NCBI GenBank assembly: GCA_032433765.1 | Contig: JAVIAB010000160.1 | Span: forward strand, 14,314,307-14,378,306 | DNA from: Megaustenia siamemsis | Lineage: Eukaryota > Mollusca > Gastropoda > Stylommatophora > Ariophantidae | Length of the DNA: 64,000 nucleotides | Reading direction: 5' to 3' | In this document: piece after piece, positions 20,541-32,464 of the stretch | How the letters are laid out: each line of letters begins with the position of its first letter | How positions within the stretch are numbered: position 1 is the first letter of the stretch | Translations under genes and position numbers: made by a program | The notes under the pieces: model-generated | The model's input: the letters and a program-made list of their open reading frames with translations, nothing else | The model's database searches: none | What the model was told of the DNA's origin: nothing

Positions 20541-21795
20541 ATACAAATATAATTTTAATTTCCTTCTAAACAATCGTATAATTTGAAAACGTGGCTGAAT
20601 ACTTGTATTTCAGAGACGTATTCATCTGATCGAAAGACGGGCGAGAGATAAAAGGCAAACTAATTATTTTTATGTTGTCAATTCAGTATCGGGTCCAAGC
20701 GATTGCCACGTTTCATTGTGTGTGGTGGTGTGTGTTTTTTTTTCTTCATTTTTTTATTTTCTTGAGTCGTTATCAATTTTAGTTTATGAAGTCTGGTCTG
20801 AAAGTGTGGATAACTGTACAAAGTATTTTCGTGTCTTCAGAGTTCTCAAATTTATCCGAAATCCATGCTGTTCTGCCTGCGTGCCCTCTCAAGTTTACTG
20901 GGTGACCTACTGCTAGTGCGTGAGTTACCCAGTGGGATGGCGACGAGACATGCAGGCAAATATGCCGGCCATTAGAATTGCAGGGAATCAAAGACCAAAT
21001 TGCGCTGGCATCACGCATGCGCCGTGCGCATGTTGAATAACGAGGCAGACACTCCCGTCACTCCTGGGTTAATGATGACTTCCGAGTCACGTGGACAAGG
21101 GGCCATGTTTGATTTTCCAATTAAAATCGGACGCGTTTGATCGCGTTCTCTGTTGTGGTAGTCATGTGGATGTTTCAGGGGTTATCTCCTCCCTCATGTT
21201 TCCCCTCCGTGACACTACCCTCGGTGCCTCCTCGACGACTGTGAATGCTCAAATGCTTACTCACGATGTGATCAACGAACCGTGACTATACCTGAATTCA
21301 TCCACCTGTATTGATAAGAAGTACGACTCACACATAAAATTAGCTGAACGGATCATCGAGTCTTCAAGTAGTAAAGGGTGAACAGACAAAACAAATATGC
21401 GGCGTGTCTTCAATATTGTTTCAAGTGATTCCGCTCCAGCCCTCTAGCTCATCCTCTACAGTGATTTCTCTAAGTTCACCATTCAGCAATGACTTAATAA
21501 GCAAACTTAATACACGTGTCTGTATTTAGATATGCTTGCCATGTTAACATCACAACATCTAACAGAAACAAGCGTATTTGTTTATTATGATTTACGGAAA
21601 AATAGCACAAAGTTCAAAGTACATTAAGTTAAATGTACAAAGACTATGTAACATAGAAGAGTGTACATTTCGCATCAGAAGTAAGAGGTGTGTATCTAAT
21701 ATTGAAGAAAGATGATGTAAATAAGGCAAATAATTATAATTCAAATTATATTTAACTTGTAATTGTTTTTAATGTGCACAAAAAAACTGATAATA
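20541..21795. other. no gene seen
   Basis: Higher-complexity DNA. Short open frames at 20716-21285 have no recognisable domain or credible splice pairs. It could hold unrecognised exons or regulatory DNA. Confidence 0.4.
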
Positions 21796-22028
21796 TAGGT
21801 AGTCATCATCATCATGTGCCATTCCGGTTGACTTAGGCCATCATGTCCTTCCACAATTTTATATTCACATTATCAATTCTGTTGTTGACCTTTTTTCCAT
21901 GTCATGAGACAAGCTATTTAGTACTTTCTTTCTTTGTTGTCCGTGATCTCTTTCCCTGATTTTTGCAAGTTGTAACCAAGTACTCCAACTTTGCTATTCT
22001 CACGATGGGTCTGGACAATTTCGATTGT
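21796..22028 (-). mobile_element. LINE group F 3' end, minus strand
   Basis: On the minus strand it matches 51425-51670: EYLVT-CK then RSRTTKKE, then LWKDMM and a GGCACATGATGATGATGA end. The ATC tract at the left is the reversed 3' microsatellite tail. Confidence 0.72.
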
Positions 22029-22039
22029 TTCTTTGTTGT

Positions 22040-22079
<40 letters not shown>
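22029..22079 (+). repeat. poly(T) tract
   Basis: About 48 T in a row at the 5'-truncated side of a minus-strand LINE. Confidence 0.95.
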
Positions 22080-22080
<1 letters not shown>

Positions 22081-22259
22081 TAGCTTCCTTTTATAGTTAG
22101 TAGACACGTTGGTGTGTAATAACATTTGTTATGCGTTTAAATAAATGTCTAAATATGTACGTAAAAACAAAAGATTGAGCCACAAATATATTTCATAAAG
22201 TGCGCAAAATAAATGTTAATATTTTGTTAAAATGTATTACAACTTTCCTTCTTATTTCC

Positions 22260-22990
22260 TTCCTCATTTACATTTCAGCTTCTAGGGGAGATATAATTTG
22301 CGGTCTTTTGCTCTTCTGTTCGCCTCTGCTGCTGTTATGTTTCCTAGTGTTTCTAATACTCCGTCGATCCATCTTATTCGTGGTAGGCCTGTGGGTCTGG
22401 CGTTCTCTCAGCGTTTATTGAAGACTCGCTGTGTGTGTTTTGATCTTTCTGCCTTGTCAAGTGGCCAAACAATTTTATTTATAGTTTGTTATACATATAT
22501 TCTATGGCCTGGGTTATTCCTAGTTTATTTCTCAGTTCTTCATTTCTGATTTTATCTCTCAGGCTGTTTCCTCTCATTCGTCTAACATGTTGGTTATTTT
22601 TCTTATTGTTCCTGCGTCTATGGCCCAGAACTGGAAATGGTAGCACAACAGTGGGACGAAAATTGTATTGTAGAGTGCCCATTTTGCCTCTAGAGTTATT
22701 TCCTTATTGGACAATAAAGGTGATAGTTGTCAAATGTTTTGACAAGCTTTGTTGCATCTTGAGTCTATTTCTGCTGTTTGTGAAATGTCGTTTGTCACTA
22801 GACTTCCTAGGTATTTAAATACCTCTACTAGTATTAGTTGCCTACCATCTATAATTATGTTGATTTTCTGTTTTAGTTGCCTGCCTTCTATAGTTATGTT
22901 GATGTTCTGTTTTTCTGTTGCAATATTCATGACTTATGTTTTGTTGATTACAACTTTGATTGCTTATATAACATTTAGTACTGCTTTATT
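22260..22990 (-). mobile_element. LINE group G, C-terminal half, minus strand
   Basis: Minus-strand pieces in order: GRQLILVEVFKYLGSLVTND (the YLG motif), EIDSRCNKACQNI, then RRMRGNSLRDKIRNEELR, then FGHLTRQ, GRPTTNK-like codons and the 3' end over CTCCCCTAGAAGC. It has several frame breaks. It shows the longest version of this group. Confidence 0.82.
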
Positions 22991-23454
22991 TGTTTACTTT
23001 TATTTCTTTGTTCTCTAGAAAAAAAACAACTGCTGCAGCTTCGAATAGTGTCACGTGGTGTCTTCATCCTGCGTATAACTGTGATCAAGTGTTTCATAAT
23101 TATCAATCTCCATTTTATTATCTTATTAGATATTTTACAAAGTAGAAGCAAACTGTGCATAATATATCAGTAAATTAAACATCACAAACATGAATGAAGA
23201 TATTGTTGAGATTTGCCTTCATTGAATTGATTCAAGCAACGAGGCATCGACGAGGGCCCCGTTGTATTTTTAAAAGTCACTTATAGTTGCTGTAAACAGA
23301 TTATTATATCAAACATCAGTTGATGATCATATAAAGAATATTTAGTTCTCTTATTTTCACTTTCTTTTTCGGGTGGCAAATGCGGTCTAATATAACCTGA
23401 AAGACTTAGTCTGAGGTTGGACTGATCGTGCCTCGCCTAGGAGAAGGTAAAAAC
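22991..23454. other. no gene seen
   Basis: AT-rich, no recognisable element. Confidence 0.5.
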
Positions 23455-23590
23455 TTTTAAGGCAACGACACCTGTAAATAGGATGGCCGAGTGAACAAGA
23501 CCTGCTGTTCTTCAATCAGTAACTGGCATGCTCGATTCCCTGTTTGATCAACAACTTTCATATTTTCTGTCTGTGGGTAAAAAAAAAAAA
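23455..23590 (+). mobile_element. tRNA-like SINE head
   Basis: GGATGGCCGAGTGAACAAGA fits an A-box region and GCTCGATTCCC fits a B box about 45 bases later. No acceptor-stem pairing is seen, so this is not a functional tRNA gene. Confidence 0.5.
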
Positions 23591-24074
23591 ACTAAGCTCT
23601 GATCCGTTACCGCGTGGCGACTGTACTGTGTCATGAGATCGTCAATCTTCTTTTTTGATGCATTAATCTCGTAATCATAACACTCACTGGAACGCTCTCG
23701 ACGCTGTTTACAATTTTCCCTTCAACTTTCACAATTGCAAGTTGCCTTTTGTGACAACTACTAATCCTGACCATTCTCTAATTTTATTGCACTTTTTCCG
23801 CTGCTACCATTCTTTCTTTGCCAGATACCGTGCTCTGTATAATATTCTTAGAAGCGTCTATAGATCTTGTAAGATGCCCCAAATATGTTGTTATATTATT
23901 ATCGTATATATCACGTACAGCTTTAACCACACCATTTTTCAACTATTTTTTTTTTAATTTCTCCCTCACAATCAATTTTACTACAGCTTCGCATTCTTAA
24001 GCATTTCTTTGCACTGACCTACACCACATATGTCCCCAACCTCCATCTTATGAGAACTAAGACAATGGATTAAA
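23591..24074. other. no gene seen
   Basis: Pyrimidine- and AT-rich, no recognisable element. Confidence 0.5.
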
Positions 24075-24103
24075 TGTGTAAATTTCTGGGAACATTGTTA
24101 ACC

Positions 24104-24533
24104 TCAGATGGTAGATGTACAACAGAGGTGAGATGGTAGATGTATAACAGAGGTGAGATCGTAGATGTACAATAGAAGTGAGATGGTAGATGTACAACTG
24201 AGGTGAGATGGTAGATGTACAACAGAGGTGAGATCGTAGATGTACAACAGAAGTGAGATGGTAGATGTACAACAGAGGTGAGATGGTAGATGTACAACGG
24301 AGGTGAGATGGTAGATGTACAACAGAGGTGAGATGGTAGATGTACAACAGAGGTGAGATGGTAGATGTACAACAGAGGTGATATGGTATATATACAACAG
24401 AGGTAAAATGGTAGATGTACAACAGAGGTGAGATGGTAGATGTACAATGAGGTGATATGGTAGATGTACAACAGAGGTGAGATGGTAGATGTATAACATA
24501 GGTGAGATGGTAGATGTATAACGGAGGTGAGAT
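24104..24533 (+). repeat. 25-bp minisatellite within LINE group A, about 17 copies
   Basis: Monomer: GTAGATGTACAACAGAGGTG then AGATG. The unexpanded homologous stretch in LINE group C (27403-27445) is GATGGAAAAATGTACAACTG followed by AAATAAACAACAG. Long open frames in all three minus-strand phases here are read-through. Confidence 0.95.
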
Positions 24534-24860
24534 GCAGAATGGCCCAGGCAAGAGCAGCGTTCCAAAAAATGAAGATGATACTGTGCATTCAATTTTTGAC
24601 AATAGAAACAAGAAAAATAGTTCTTAAATGTTATGTAGAACCAGTCTTGAGATATTGATGTGAATCATGGACTATAGGACAACAAACAAGAAAACCACTG
24701 GAGTTTGTAGAAATGTGGCTTTACATAAGAATGTTGAGAATACCATGGACAGCTAAGAAGAGTAATAAAAACGTTCCGAAAGAGGTCAAAGCAAAAGAGA
24801 GCTAACATCCAATATTAGGATGAAACAATCATCATTTTTGGCCATGTAATGAGAAGAGAA

Positions 24861-24930
24861 CAACTGGAATATATTGTAACAACTGGAATATATTGTAACA
24901 ACTGGAATATATTGTAACAACTGGGAAAAT
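24861..24930 (+). repeat. 19-bp tandem triplication inside LINE group A
   Basis: CAACTGGAATATATTGTAA is repeated three times plus a partial unit. Other group A copies (26490, 45963) have it once at the same ORF position. Confidence 0.93.
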
Positions 24931-25095
24931 TAAGGGACGAAGAGATGGAGGAAAGCAAAGATAAACGATACCAGACAGTTTGAGAGAATGGCTTGGCAGA
25001 AGGTCAACAACAGAAATGATAAACAATTGTCGAGATCGAACGTTGTGGAGAGACATGATCACCTACGCCAGCAGGCACAGTACTTGATGATGATG

Positions 25096-25861
25096 ATGAT
25101 GTGTAAATTAAATTAATTCGAAGATGTCGGAAGTTTCCAGAGTTTAAAAAATGATAAAATAAAATAAATATATTTGAAAAATGGAAACATCTAGTCAAAG
25201 TAAATTGAATTTATTATAATCTCTTCTGATGGCAGTAAAGGCGAGCTCAGCTTGAGACGAAAACCAGCGCCATGTCTGAGACTGTACGTAGCTTTAAAGG
25301 TCAAAGGTTGCCGGAGCAGATAATGAATGAAAACGAGTGTTTAAACAGTCGTGTCCGAGGACAAGACAGAGGGCTGATCGGTGATGGTGTGTTCACGGAC
25401 AAGACTCTGGGATGAGCCTCGGTGTGGCATGTCACGCGCTGTCTGTGGATACTTGAACTAGTTAATGGCTACTTTATGTGCAGAAGTCGCGTAGAAATGT
25501 CGATTGACCACTGAGTGGACAATACCAGAAATTAAATAATGACAATTGTAATTAATGAAGGGTTTCGCTCGGCAAATGGCGGGAAATAAAGGGCAAAGTA
25601 ACGCCATGTCTGGTATAGAGTGGACATCATATTAAGACGTGGTGAGATGCGATTCTGTGCGGATTAAGAGAGCATCACTGTTGGACATCAGTCCATGTTG
25701 TACGCGTGTCACTTCCTTCTTGGGTGTCAGAAACGTCTGTGGCACGCGTCAATGACCCTGGGATTACAACTTCAGAGTCACTGTATTTGCATAGTTGTTA
25801 AATTAGTCTCAGAGAACTTTTTAATTTGCATGCGGAAAAGTTGTTAAATTGGTCGTAGAAC
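25096..25861. other. no gene seen
   Basis: Higher-complexity sequence. CCTGGGATTACAACTTCAGA near 25750 loosely resembles CCTGGGTTAATGATGACTTC near 21065, which hints at one more dispersed family. Confidence 0.4.
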
Positions 25862-26095
25862 TAGTAAATGGGCAACACAAGATCAGTAAATGGGCAATGC
25901 AAGATCAGTAAATGGGCAACACAAGAGCAGTAAATGGGCAATGCAAGAGCAGTAAATGGGAAACACAAGATCAGTAAATGGGCAACACAAGATCAGTAAA
26001 TGGGCAACACAAGAGCAGTAAATGGGCAATACAAGAGCAGTAAATGGGCAACACAAGATCAGTAAATGGGCAACACAAGATCAGTAAATTGGGAA
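25862..26095 (+). repeat. 22-bp minisatellite, about 10 copies
   Basis: Monomer AGTAAATGGGCAACACAAGA plus TC, with GCAATGCAAGAGC variants. It lies about 85 bp before a group A LINE. Confidence 0.94.
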
Positions 26096-26179
26096 GCTGG
26101 TTCTTACCTATTTACTTACATGAACTTACAGAATCGATACCTCATCGTGCTCCAGACCAGGATAACGAGGATTCGAATA

Positions 26180-26690
26180 CCGGTAGGGTAAACAAAATTA
26201 AGAAGATACTGTGCAATCCATTTTTAACAATAGAGACATGAAAAAGAGTTCTTAAATGTTTTGTAGAGCCAGGCTTAACATATGTATGTGAATCATGGAC
26301 AATAGGACAACAGACAAGAAAATCACCGGAAGCTGTAGAAATGTGGTTTTACAGAAGAATGTTGACAATACCATGGACAATTAAGAAGAGCAATGAAAAC
26401 ATTCTGAAAGAGGTCTAAAGGAAGAATAGAGCTAATATCCAATATTAGGAAGAAACTATCATCATTTTTAACCATGTTATGAGAAGGGAACAACTGGAAT
26501 ATATTGTAACAACTGGGAAAATTGAGGGACGAAGGGACACAGGAGCAAAGAGGTAAGATACCAGACAGCTTAAGAGAATGGCATGGCAGACGATCAACAG
26601 AAATTATAAATAACTGTCGAGATCGAAAGTTGTGGAGATACATGACCACCTACGTCAGCAGGCACGGTACTTGATGATGATGATGAGGTT
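26180..26690 (+). mobile_element. LINE group A 3' end
   Basis: Begins [15 protein letters not shown] and runs to the W-R-Y-M-T-T-Y-V-S-R end with GGTACTTGATGATGATGA. A stop and frame breaks are present; 5'-truncated. Confidence 0.85.
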
Positions 26691-27325
26691 AAAAAGCTTG
26701 TCTTTTTTTATCGAGAGTGAAATAAAAACTCAGATCCGAACACATCGACTGCACTGGACAAACGGCCTGTATTCTCTGGTCTTACAGTACCCCTAGTCCC
26801 CTCCCCACCTTTCTAGAATAGTAAAATGTCGCTTTTTTCATTACTCACTAGAGCTATATCTACCTTATTGAAATAAAATTAGTTCTTTAGCCAATTGCAA
26901 CTATATTGACAGCCCGTTTTGGTGAACTACACGTGAACTAATCGTTCCGCGAAGTTACTCGTGAAGACATTTTAAATAGAAGAATATAACATGTCTTATC
27001 TCTTAGCAGACACACAATGAAGTAAGCTTTATCTATCAGACCTTTTTGCTCCTCTTGGTGCCTACGTCATGAGTTCACAATCTTCATTTTGGTTTGCCGG
27101 TTTTTTTTTCCATTAGCTTTTTCAATGCCCTTAATCCATTTCCTGCTGTGACTGCCTTTACACTATTAAACATTCACCCATCCCTGTTAGATGGGGTTTT
27201 TTTTTTTTTTTTGCAAAATCCACTAAATCACGTGACCTGAATATAAATGTCGATCTACAAGCCACTGCTACCAATGTAGCCTAGTTACTGTCGTAGTCAG
27301 TACTATAAATATAGTATATACAACA
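26691..27325. other. no gene seen
   Basis: AT-rich with a short poly(T) at about 27190. No element recognised. Confidence 0.5.
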
Positions 27326-27965
27326 TATTTTGGGATATCAAAATATGAGGAATAGACCTGGAGACAGTTCAAAGCTACAACTACCTTGGACATACTATAA
27401 CCAGTGATGGAAAAATGTACAACTGAAATAAACAACAGAATAGGAATGGCAAAAAGTTTTTTAATGCCATGAAAAATATACTAACATTAAAACAAATAAC
27501 ACCAGGGCTAAAACTAAGAATAACAAAATTGTATATCTTCTCAACATTTCTGTATGGTGCAGAAACATGGACGTTAGACAAGAAAACAGAACAGAAAATT
27601 GAAGCCTTTGAAATGTAGATTTATAGAAGATTATGAAGAATTGGATGGAAAAAAAGAAGATAAACGAAAAACTCTTAAAACAACTGAAATAAAAAGAGAA
27701 CTACTAAACACGAATTCAAACAAGGCAAATGATATTTGTATGGCAAGCTAAAAACCTCAGCAGCCTACTAAAAGTAATCTTGGAATAAAAAATACAAGGT
27801 AAAAGAGGCAGAGGCAGACCAAGACTAACATGGACGTGTAACACCAAAAGATGGATAAGCCAACCTATGACAACCTGAACTATGAAAGCAAGAGCCTGAG
27901 CGGAATGGCGATCCATGGCAGCCAACCTTTGATGCGGAGACGGCACTCAATGATGATGATGATAA
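27326..27965 (+). mobile_element. LINE group C, C-terminal half
   Basis: Matches 16150-16765: SYNYLGHTITSDG, FLYGAETWTLDKKTEQKI, then RSMAANL-CGDGTQ and a (GAT)n tail at 27950-27965. Here the 3' tail is a clean GAT microsatellite. Dead copy. Confidence 0.87.
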
Positions 27966-28235
27966 GAATAATGGGTAAAGGATAAATGGCAGACAAGACA
28001 AGGTGAAACATTGCTCTCTGCCAGATCCCGTACCTCCTTTTGGCGCCAGCACATTGTAGTTTTCACATTGTTTCTTTCAGTTAATGGAAACTGTACACTA
28101 GAGCTCTTCAAGCTGGTCGCTACCGCCCACCAGTTGAGCATTTTGACTTTTAGGTAGGCGGCAGCAGATTAGTGACATGTTTTATTAATGAGAATATAAA
28201 ATATACACTCGGTGGATGATTGCGCAACTTTATTC

Positions 28236-28585
28236 TTTGTCTAGGGGTGCACAAGCGCCTGCGGTCGCAATAGCAGGGTCGGCGCACCATCAGCCGACCA
28301 AGACCTAGCATATCTACCTCCTCGTGGTGACCCCTGGTAACAGTCTGCGTCAAAACAGGCTGGCTAACAGAAGCTAGGATCGCCGTGTTCCCCGTAGTAG
28401 TGACTGTTACTGATATAGAGGACCCAGTATTGCAGTACCTCTGGGCTGGACTAGTAGTTTCCCAGCATAGCCTGGGACAGACGAACTCCAACCTCTCCAG
28501 TAAGAGCCGGGAATGTCAAGAAAGCCATTACAACCCACCACATCTAATCGAGTTAAAGAGCAGCAGCTCGTATCAACTCGCGGCA
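28236..28585 (+). repeat. dispersed repeat SINE-5, copy 1
   Basis: About 340 bp, repeated in the same orientation at 61190-61545 at about 90% identity. Landmarks are GCAATAGCAGGGTC, CTAACAGAAGCTAGGATCGC, CAGTACCTCTGGGCTG and CGGGAATGTCAAGAAAGCC. This copy ends in AATAATAAA; the other ends in CAACAACAACAAC. A minus-strand frame is open in both copies but matches no family I know. Confidence 0.75.
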
Positions 28586-28904
28586 ATCAGATAATAATAA
28601 AATCTTTTTCTAAGTGAATTTTATTTTTATTTCTTCAATTTTGGAAATTTCTCTAATTTAGATGTTGGTGGGCAGTAGAGAAAATTTATCTGTGAACAAG
28701 TTTCACAAGTGGGGACTCGGCATAACAAGGTTGAAGCGCTTTGTTGAAGACAGAGCATTATCGGTTTGAGAAATTATGAACCACTTTGGTTTATAGAAAA
28801 CTTCAGCAAAACAGATAGCAATATTAATTCTGTCGTATGTCTGCCTGTATGCGCTAGGTTTTGATTGTATGTTTGTTGTTTGCTGTTATTTGCTGTTTGT
28901 TATT
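28586..28904. other. no gene seen
   Basis: AT-rich, no recognisable element. Confidence 0.45.
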
Positions 28905-29035
28905 ATGATCATCATCGCAGCACACTGGACCTGCCCATAGGTGCTGCAATATATCCTTTGAGAATCTTGAGAAAATTCGAGGAGAATCCTGGTCCTTGTG
29001 CACGAACTCCGTAGCACGGGATGGGATGCTCAGTT
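28905..29035 (-). repeat. dispersed element H, 3' end, minus strand
   Basis: Shares CCCATAGGTGCT, GGAGAATCCTGG and GCACGAACTCCGTAGCACGG with 59590-59720 and the first part with 42660-42760. Here the GCACGAACTCCGTAGCACGG motif is single; at 59690 it is the monomer of a 1.3 kb array. Confidence 0.75.
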
Positions 29036-29069
29036 GGTATGTTTGTCTAAAACATACACTTAACAATCT

Positions 29070-30065
29070 TCTCCAATGTATATGTATGTTCCAGTGCACT
29101 TCTCCAGTGTGTATGTATGTTCCAGTGCACTAATCTAGTGTATATATATATATATATATGCCAGTGTACTTCTCCAATGTATATGTATGTGCCAGTGTAT
29201 TTCTCCAGTGTGTTTGTATGTCCCAGTGCACTTCTCCGATGTATATGTATATCCCAGTGCACTTCTACAATGTATATGTATGTCCCAGTGTCACTTCTCC
29301 AATGTACATGTGCTAGTACACTTTTCCAATGTATATGTATGCCCCAGTGCACTTCTCCAATGTATATGTATGTTCCAGTGCACTTCTCCAACCTATATAT
29401 GAAAGTGCACTTCTCCAATGTATATGTATATCCCAGTCCACTTCTCCAATGTATATGTATGTCCCAGTGCACTTTTCCAAGATATGTCCCAGTGCACATC
29501 TTCAGTGTATATGTATATTCCAGTGCACTTCTCCAATGTATATGTATGTCACAGTGCACTTTTCTAGTGTATATGTATATCCCAGTGCACTTCTCCAATA
29601 TATATGTATGTCCCAGTGCACTTCTCTAATGTATATGTAGGCCCCAGTGCACTTCTCCGATGTATATGTAGGCCCCAGTGCACTTCTCCAATGTATATGT
29701 ATGTCCCAGTGCACTTCACCAATGTATATGTATGTCCCAGTGCACTTCACCAATGTATATGTATGTCCCAGTGCACTTCTCCAGTGTGTATGTATGTCCC
29801 AGTGCACTTCTCCAGTGTGTGTGTATGTCCCAGTGCACTTCTCCAGTGTGTATATATGTCCCAGTGCACTTCTCCAGTGTGTATGTATGTCCCAGTGCAC
29901 TTCTCCAGTGTGTATATATGTCCCAGTGCACTTCTCCAGTGTGTATGTACGTCCCAGTGCGTATGTATGTCCCAGTGCACTTCTCCAGTGTGTATATATA
30001 TGTCCCAGTGCACTTCTCCAGTGTGTATGTATGTCCCAGTGCACTTCTCCAGTGCGTATGTGCCA
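29070..30065 (+). repeat. 31-bp minisatellite, about 32 copies
   Basis: Monomer: CCCAGTGCACTTCTCCAGTG then TGTATGTATGT. The left half favours CCAATGTATATG and the right half CCAGTGTGTATG. The monomer has few stops in any phase, so six long overlapping open frames arise; none is a gene. Confidence 0.95.
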
Positions 30066-30115
30066 GTCACGGCTGGATTAAGACTTGGTAAGGCCTTAAG
30101 ATATTGATATTTTTA

Positions 30116-30136
30116 GCCCCCCCCCCCCCCCCCCCA
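30116..30136 (+). repeat. poly(C) tract
   Basis: About 20 C, followed by CCACC repeats. Confidence 0.9.
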
Positions 30137-30404
30137 CCACCCCACCACCCCCTTCATTAAAAAAATCAACAACAGAAAGTCTCAGTTGATAAAAATGTGA
30201 TCTCAAGATGAAACAGAAAAATCCTTTGGACTGTGTGATCTGAGCTGTAGCTTATTTAGCATATGTCTCAATACGACCCTGGTGCCAGTAACATAGTGGG
30301 TAGAGAAAACGTATTGTTTTTGAAGGGGTGCTCATCTTTTCTGTGAATCTACCACACGCTTGCCGTTTTCATGCTTTACGGTAAGTTATTATTTTATTTC
30401 AGCT
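30137..30404. other. no gene seen
   Basis: No recognisable element. Confidence 0.4.
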
Positions 30405-30812
30405 GTCGATACCTTCCATCTTCATTTTAGTTGTCGATACCTTCCATCTTCATTTCAGTTGTCGATACCTTCCATCTTCATTTCAGTTGTCGATACCTTT
30501 CATCTTCATTTCAGTTGTCGATACCTTCCATCTTCATTTCAGTTGTCGATACCTTCCTTCTCTATTTCAGTTGTCGATACCTTCCTTCTTCATTTTAGTT
30601 GTCGATACCATCCTTCTTCATTTCAGTTGTCGATACCTTCCTTCTTCATTTTAGTTGTCGATACCTTCCTTCTTCATTTCAGTTGTCGATACCTTCCTTC
30701 TTCATTTTAGTCGTCGATACCTTCCTTCTTCATTTTAGTCGTCGATACCTTCCTTCTTCATTTTAGTCGTCGATACCTTCCTTCTTCATTTTAGTCGTCG
30801 ATACCTTCCGTT
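30405..30812 (+). repeat. 28-bp minisatellite, about 14 copies
   Basis: Monomer: GTTGTCGATACCTTCCTTCT then TCATTTTA, with TTCATCT and GTCGTCG variants. It gives a 116-residue read-through frame. Confidence 0.94.
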
Positions 30813-30894
30813 GGGCTTCGCTGCTTCTATAATCTTCTTGGATGGTATATTTAAGACCCAGAATAGCTTAGACAGAAGAAGCTTTCCACACACA

Positions 30895-31312
30895 CAAATT
30901 AAGAAGATACTGTACAATCTATTTTTGACAATAGAAACAAGAAAAGAAAAAGAGTTCTTAAATGTTATATAGAGCCAGTTTTAACATTTGGATGTGAATT
31001 ACGGACAATTGGACAACAGACAAGAAAGTCACTGGAGGCTGTAGAAACGTGGTTTAAACAAAGCTAATTTCCAATATTATGATGAAACAATCATAACATT
31101 TTGACCATGTAACGAGAAGGGAACAGCTGGAACTTGTTGTGACAACTGGGGAAATTGAGGGGCGAAGAGATAGAGGTAAGCAAAGGGAAAAGATACCAGA
31201 CAGCTGAAGAGAATGGCTTGGCAGAAGGTCAACAACAGAAATGATAAATAACTCTCGAGATCTAAAATTGTGGAGTCACATGATCACCTACTCCAGCAGG
31301 CATGGAACTCAA
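30895..31312 (+). mobile_element. LINE group A 3' end (internal deletion)
   Basis: Starts [16 protein letters not shown] and keeps LDVNYGQLDNRQESHWRL-like codons. It lacks the MLRIPW region (about 100 bp deleted near 31055), then continues to the family end AGGCATGGAACTCAATGACG. Confidence 0.8.
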
Positions 31313-32199
31313 TGACGATGACTCTTAAACGTCCGATGTACGGGCTCCACCGTATTTCTAACTTTAACGGCAGCCTTAATATTATCGGTATTCATGGTTC
31401 TGAATTGAATTCGAACCGCACTTCTATCTTCATCTACGATCCTAATAATAACCATAACTATAACCATAGACATAACTTTAATGGTAGCCATAACAGCTAA
31501 TCACATTGATATCAAATGTACCACGCACAAAGACACCGGAACATCAGCACAAAATAATAATCAATTACACAAAATTATCAATTTTATTTGAATTAACGAA
31601 TTGATAGCATACAATGATTGCACAAGCCCTGATATGTATGACGTTCATTGCATTAAACACAATTTATGTATTCACATCTGAAAATGTGCATAGTTAATTT
31701 TACTGTGTGCATACTTTCATATATTTACAGTTCACTAATAAGCACCACAGCGATATAACCGGTTTACAACAATTATAAGGGCGAATTGCAAATTTGCTGT
31801 AAAACCTTTATTTATTCGAACAACAAAAAATGATTGCATATTTAGTAGACATTAATGCAGATTTCTCACGTGTGTGATAAGGCAAGGCGAATTTAAATAA
31901 AATCAAGCAATTCGCGTATCTAGTTCAAAAAGATAACAGGTGATATGGTCGTAGTATTGATAACTGTAAGAGTATAAATGTGATTCATGTTGAAACAATG
32001 TTACAACACTTGTTGAATGTACAGCTGTGGGGCTAATGAATGGTGAAATAGAATAGGAAGGAAAAATATAACAACTCAGAGACAAGACTCGATTGTTTTC
32101 TGTCATGTTTGTGTTTATCTCAAATTGAAATTCTCGTATAGTAAAAACGTTGGTTTGTTTAGTGTTGAATTATCCACAAGGCTGAATAATCTTTCGCTA
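31313..32199. other. no gene seen
   Basis: AT-rich, only short open frames; no domain or repeat recognised. Confidence 0.45.
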
Positions 32200-32441
32200 T
32201 TTATAAACATTACTTTTAGTTATTTATAGACATTAATTTCACGAGTTATAAACATTACTTTTAGTTATTTATAGACATTAATTTCACGAGTTATAAACAT
32301 TACTTTTAGTTATTTATAGACATTAATTTCACGAGTTATAAACATTACTTTTAGTTATTTATAGACATTAATGTCACGAGTTATAAACATTACTTTTAGT
32401 TATTTATAGACATTAATTTCACGAGTTATAAACATTACTTT
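32200..32441 (+). repeat. 45-bp tandem repeat, about 5 copies
   Basis: Monomer: TATAAACATTACTTTTAGTT then ATTTATAGACATTAATTTCACGAGT. Confidence 0.95.
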
Positions 32442-32464
32442 TCGCTCATATATATAAATATATA

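Larger units (their letters stand above)
24075..25095 (+). mobile_element. LINE group A with a minisatellite inside its ORF
   Basis: Left of the array, the plus frame reads KFLGTLLTSDGRCTTEVR (about 24087-24133). Right of it, it resumes with RMAQARAAFQKMK (24533 on), then TIETRK, LKCYVEP, W-x-IGQQTRK, MWLYIRMLRIPW, and further to [10 protein letters not shown] and a (GAT)n tail at about 25085. These are consecutive parts of the LINE reverse-transcriptase C-terminal region, so the array has grown within the codons for DGRCTTEVR. A second, small expansion is at 24861. Confidence 0.9.

Noticed and set aside
20716..21018. Pair of overlapping open frames on opposite strands
   Set aside because: Short, no domain, and no acceptor/donor pair that would make either an exon.
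29047..30107. Several overlapping frames on both strands in the 31-bp array
   Set aside because: Stop-poor monomer, no independent coding evidence.
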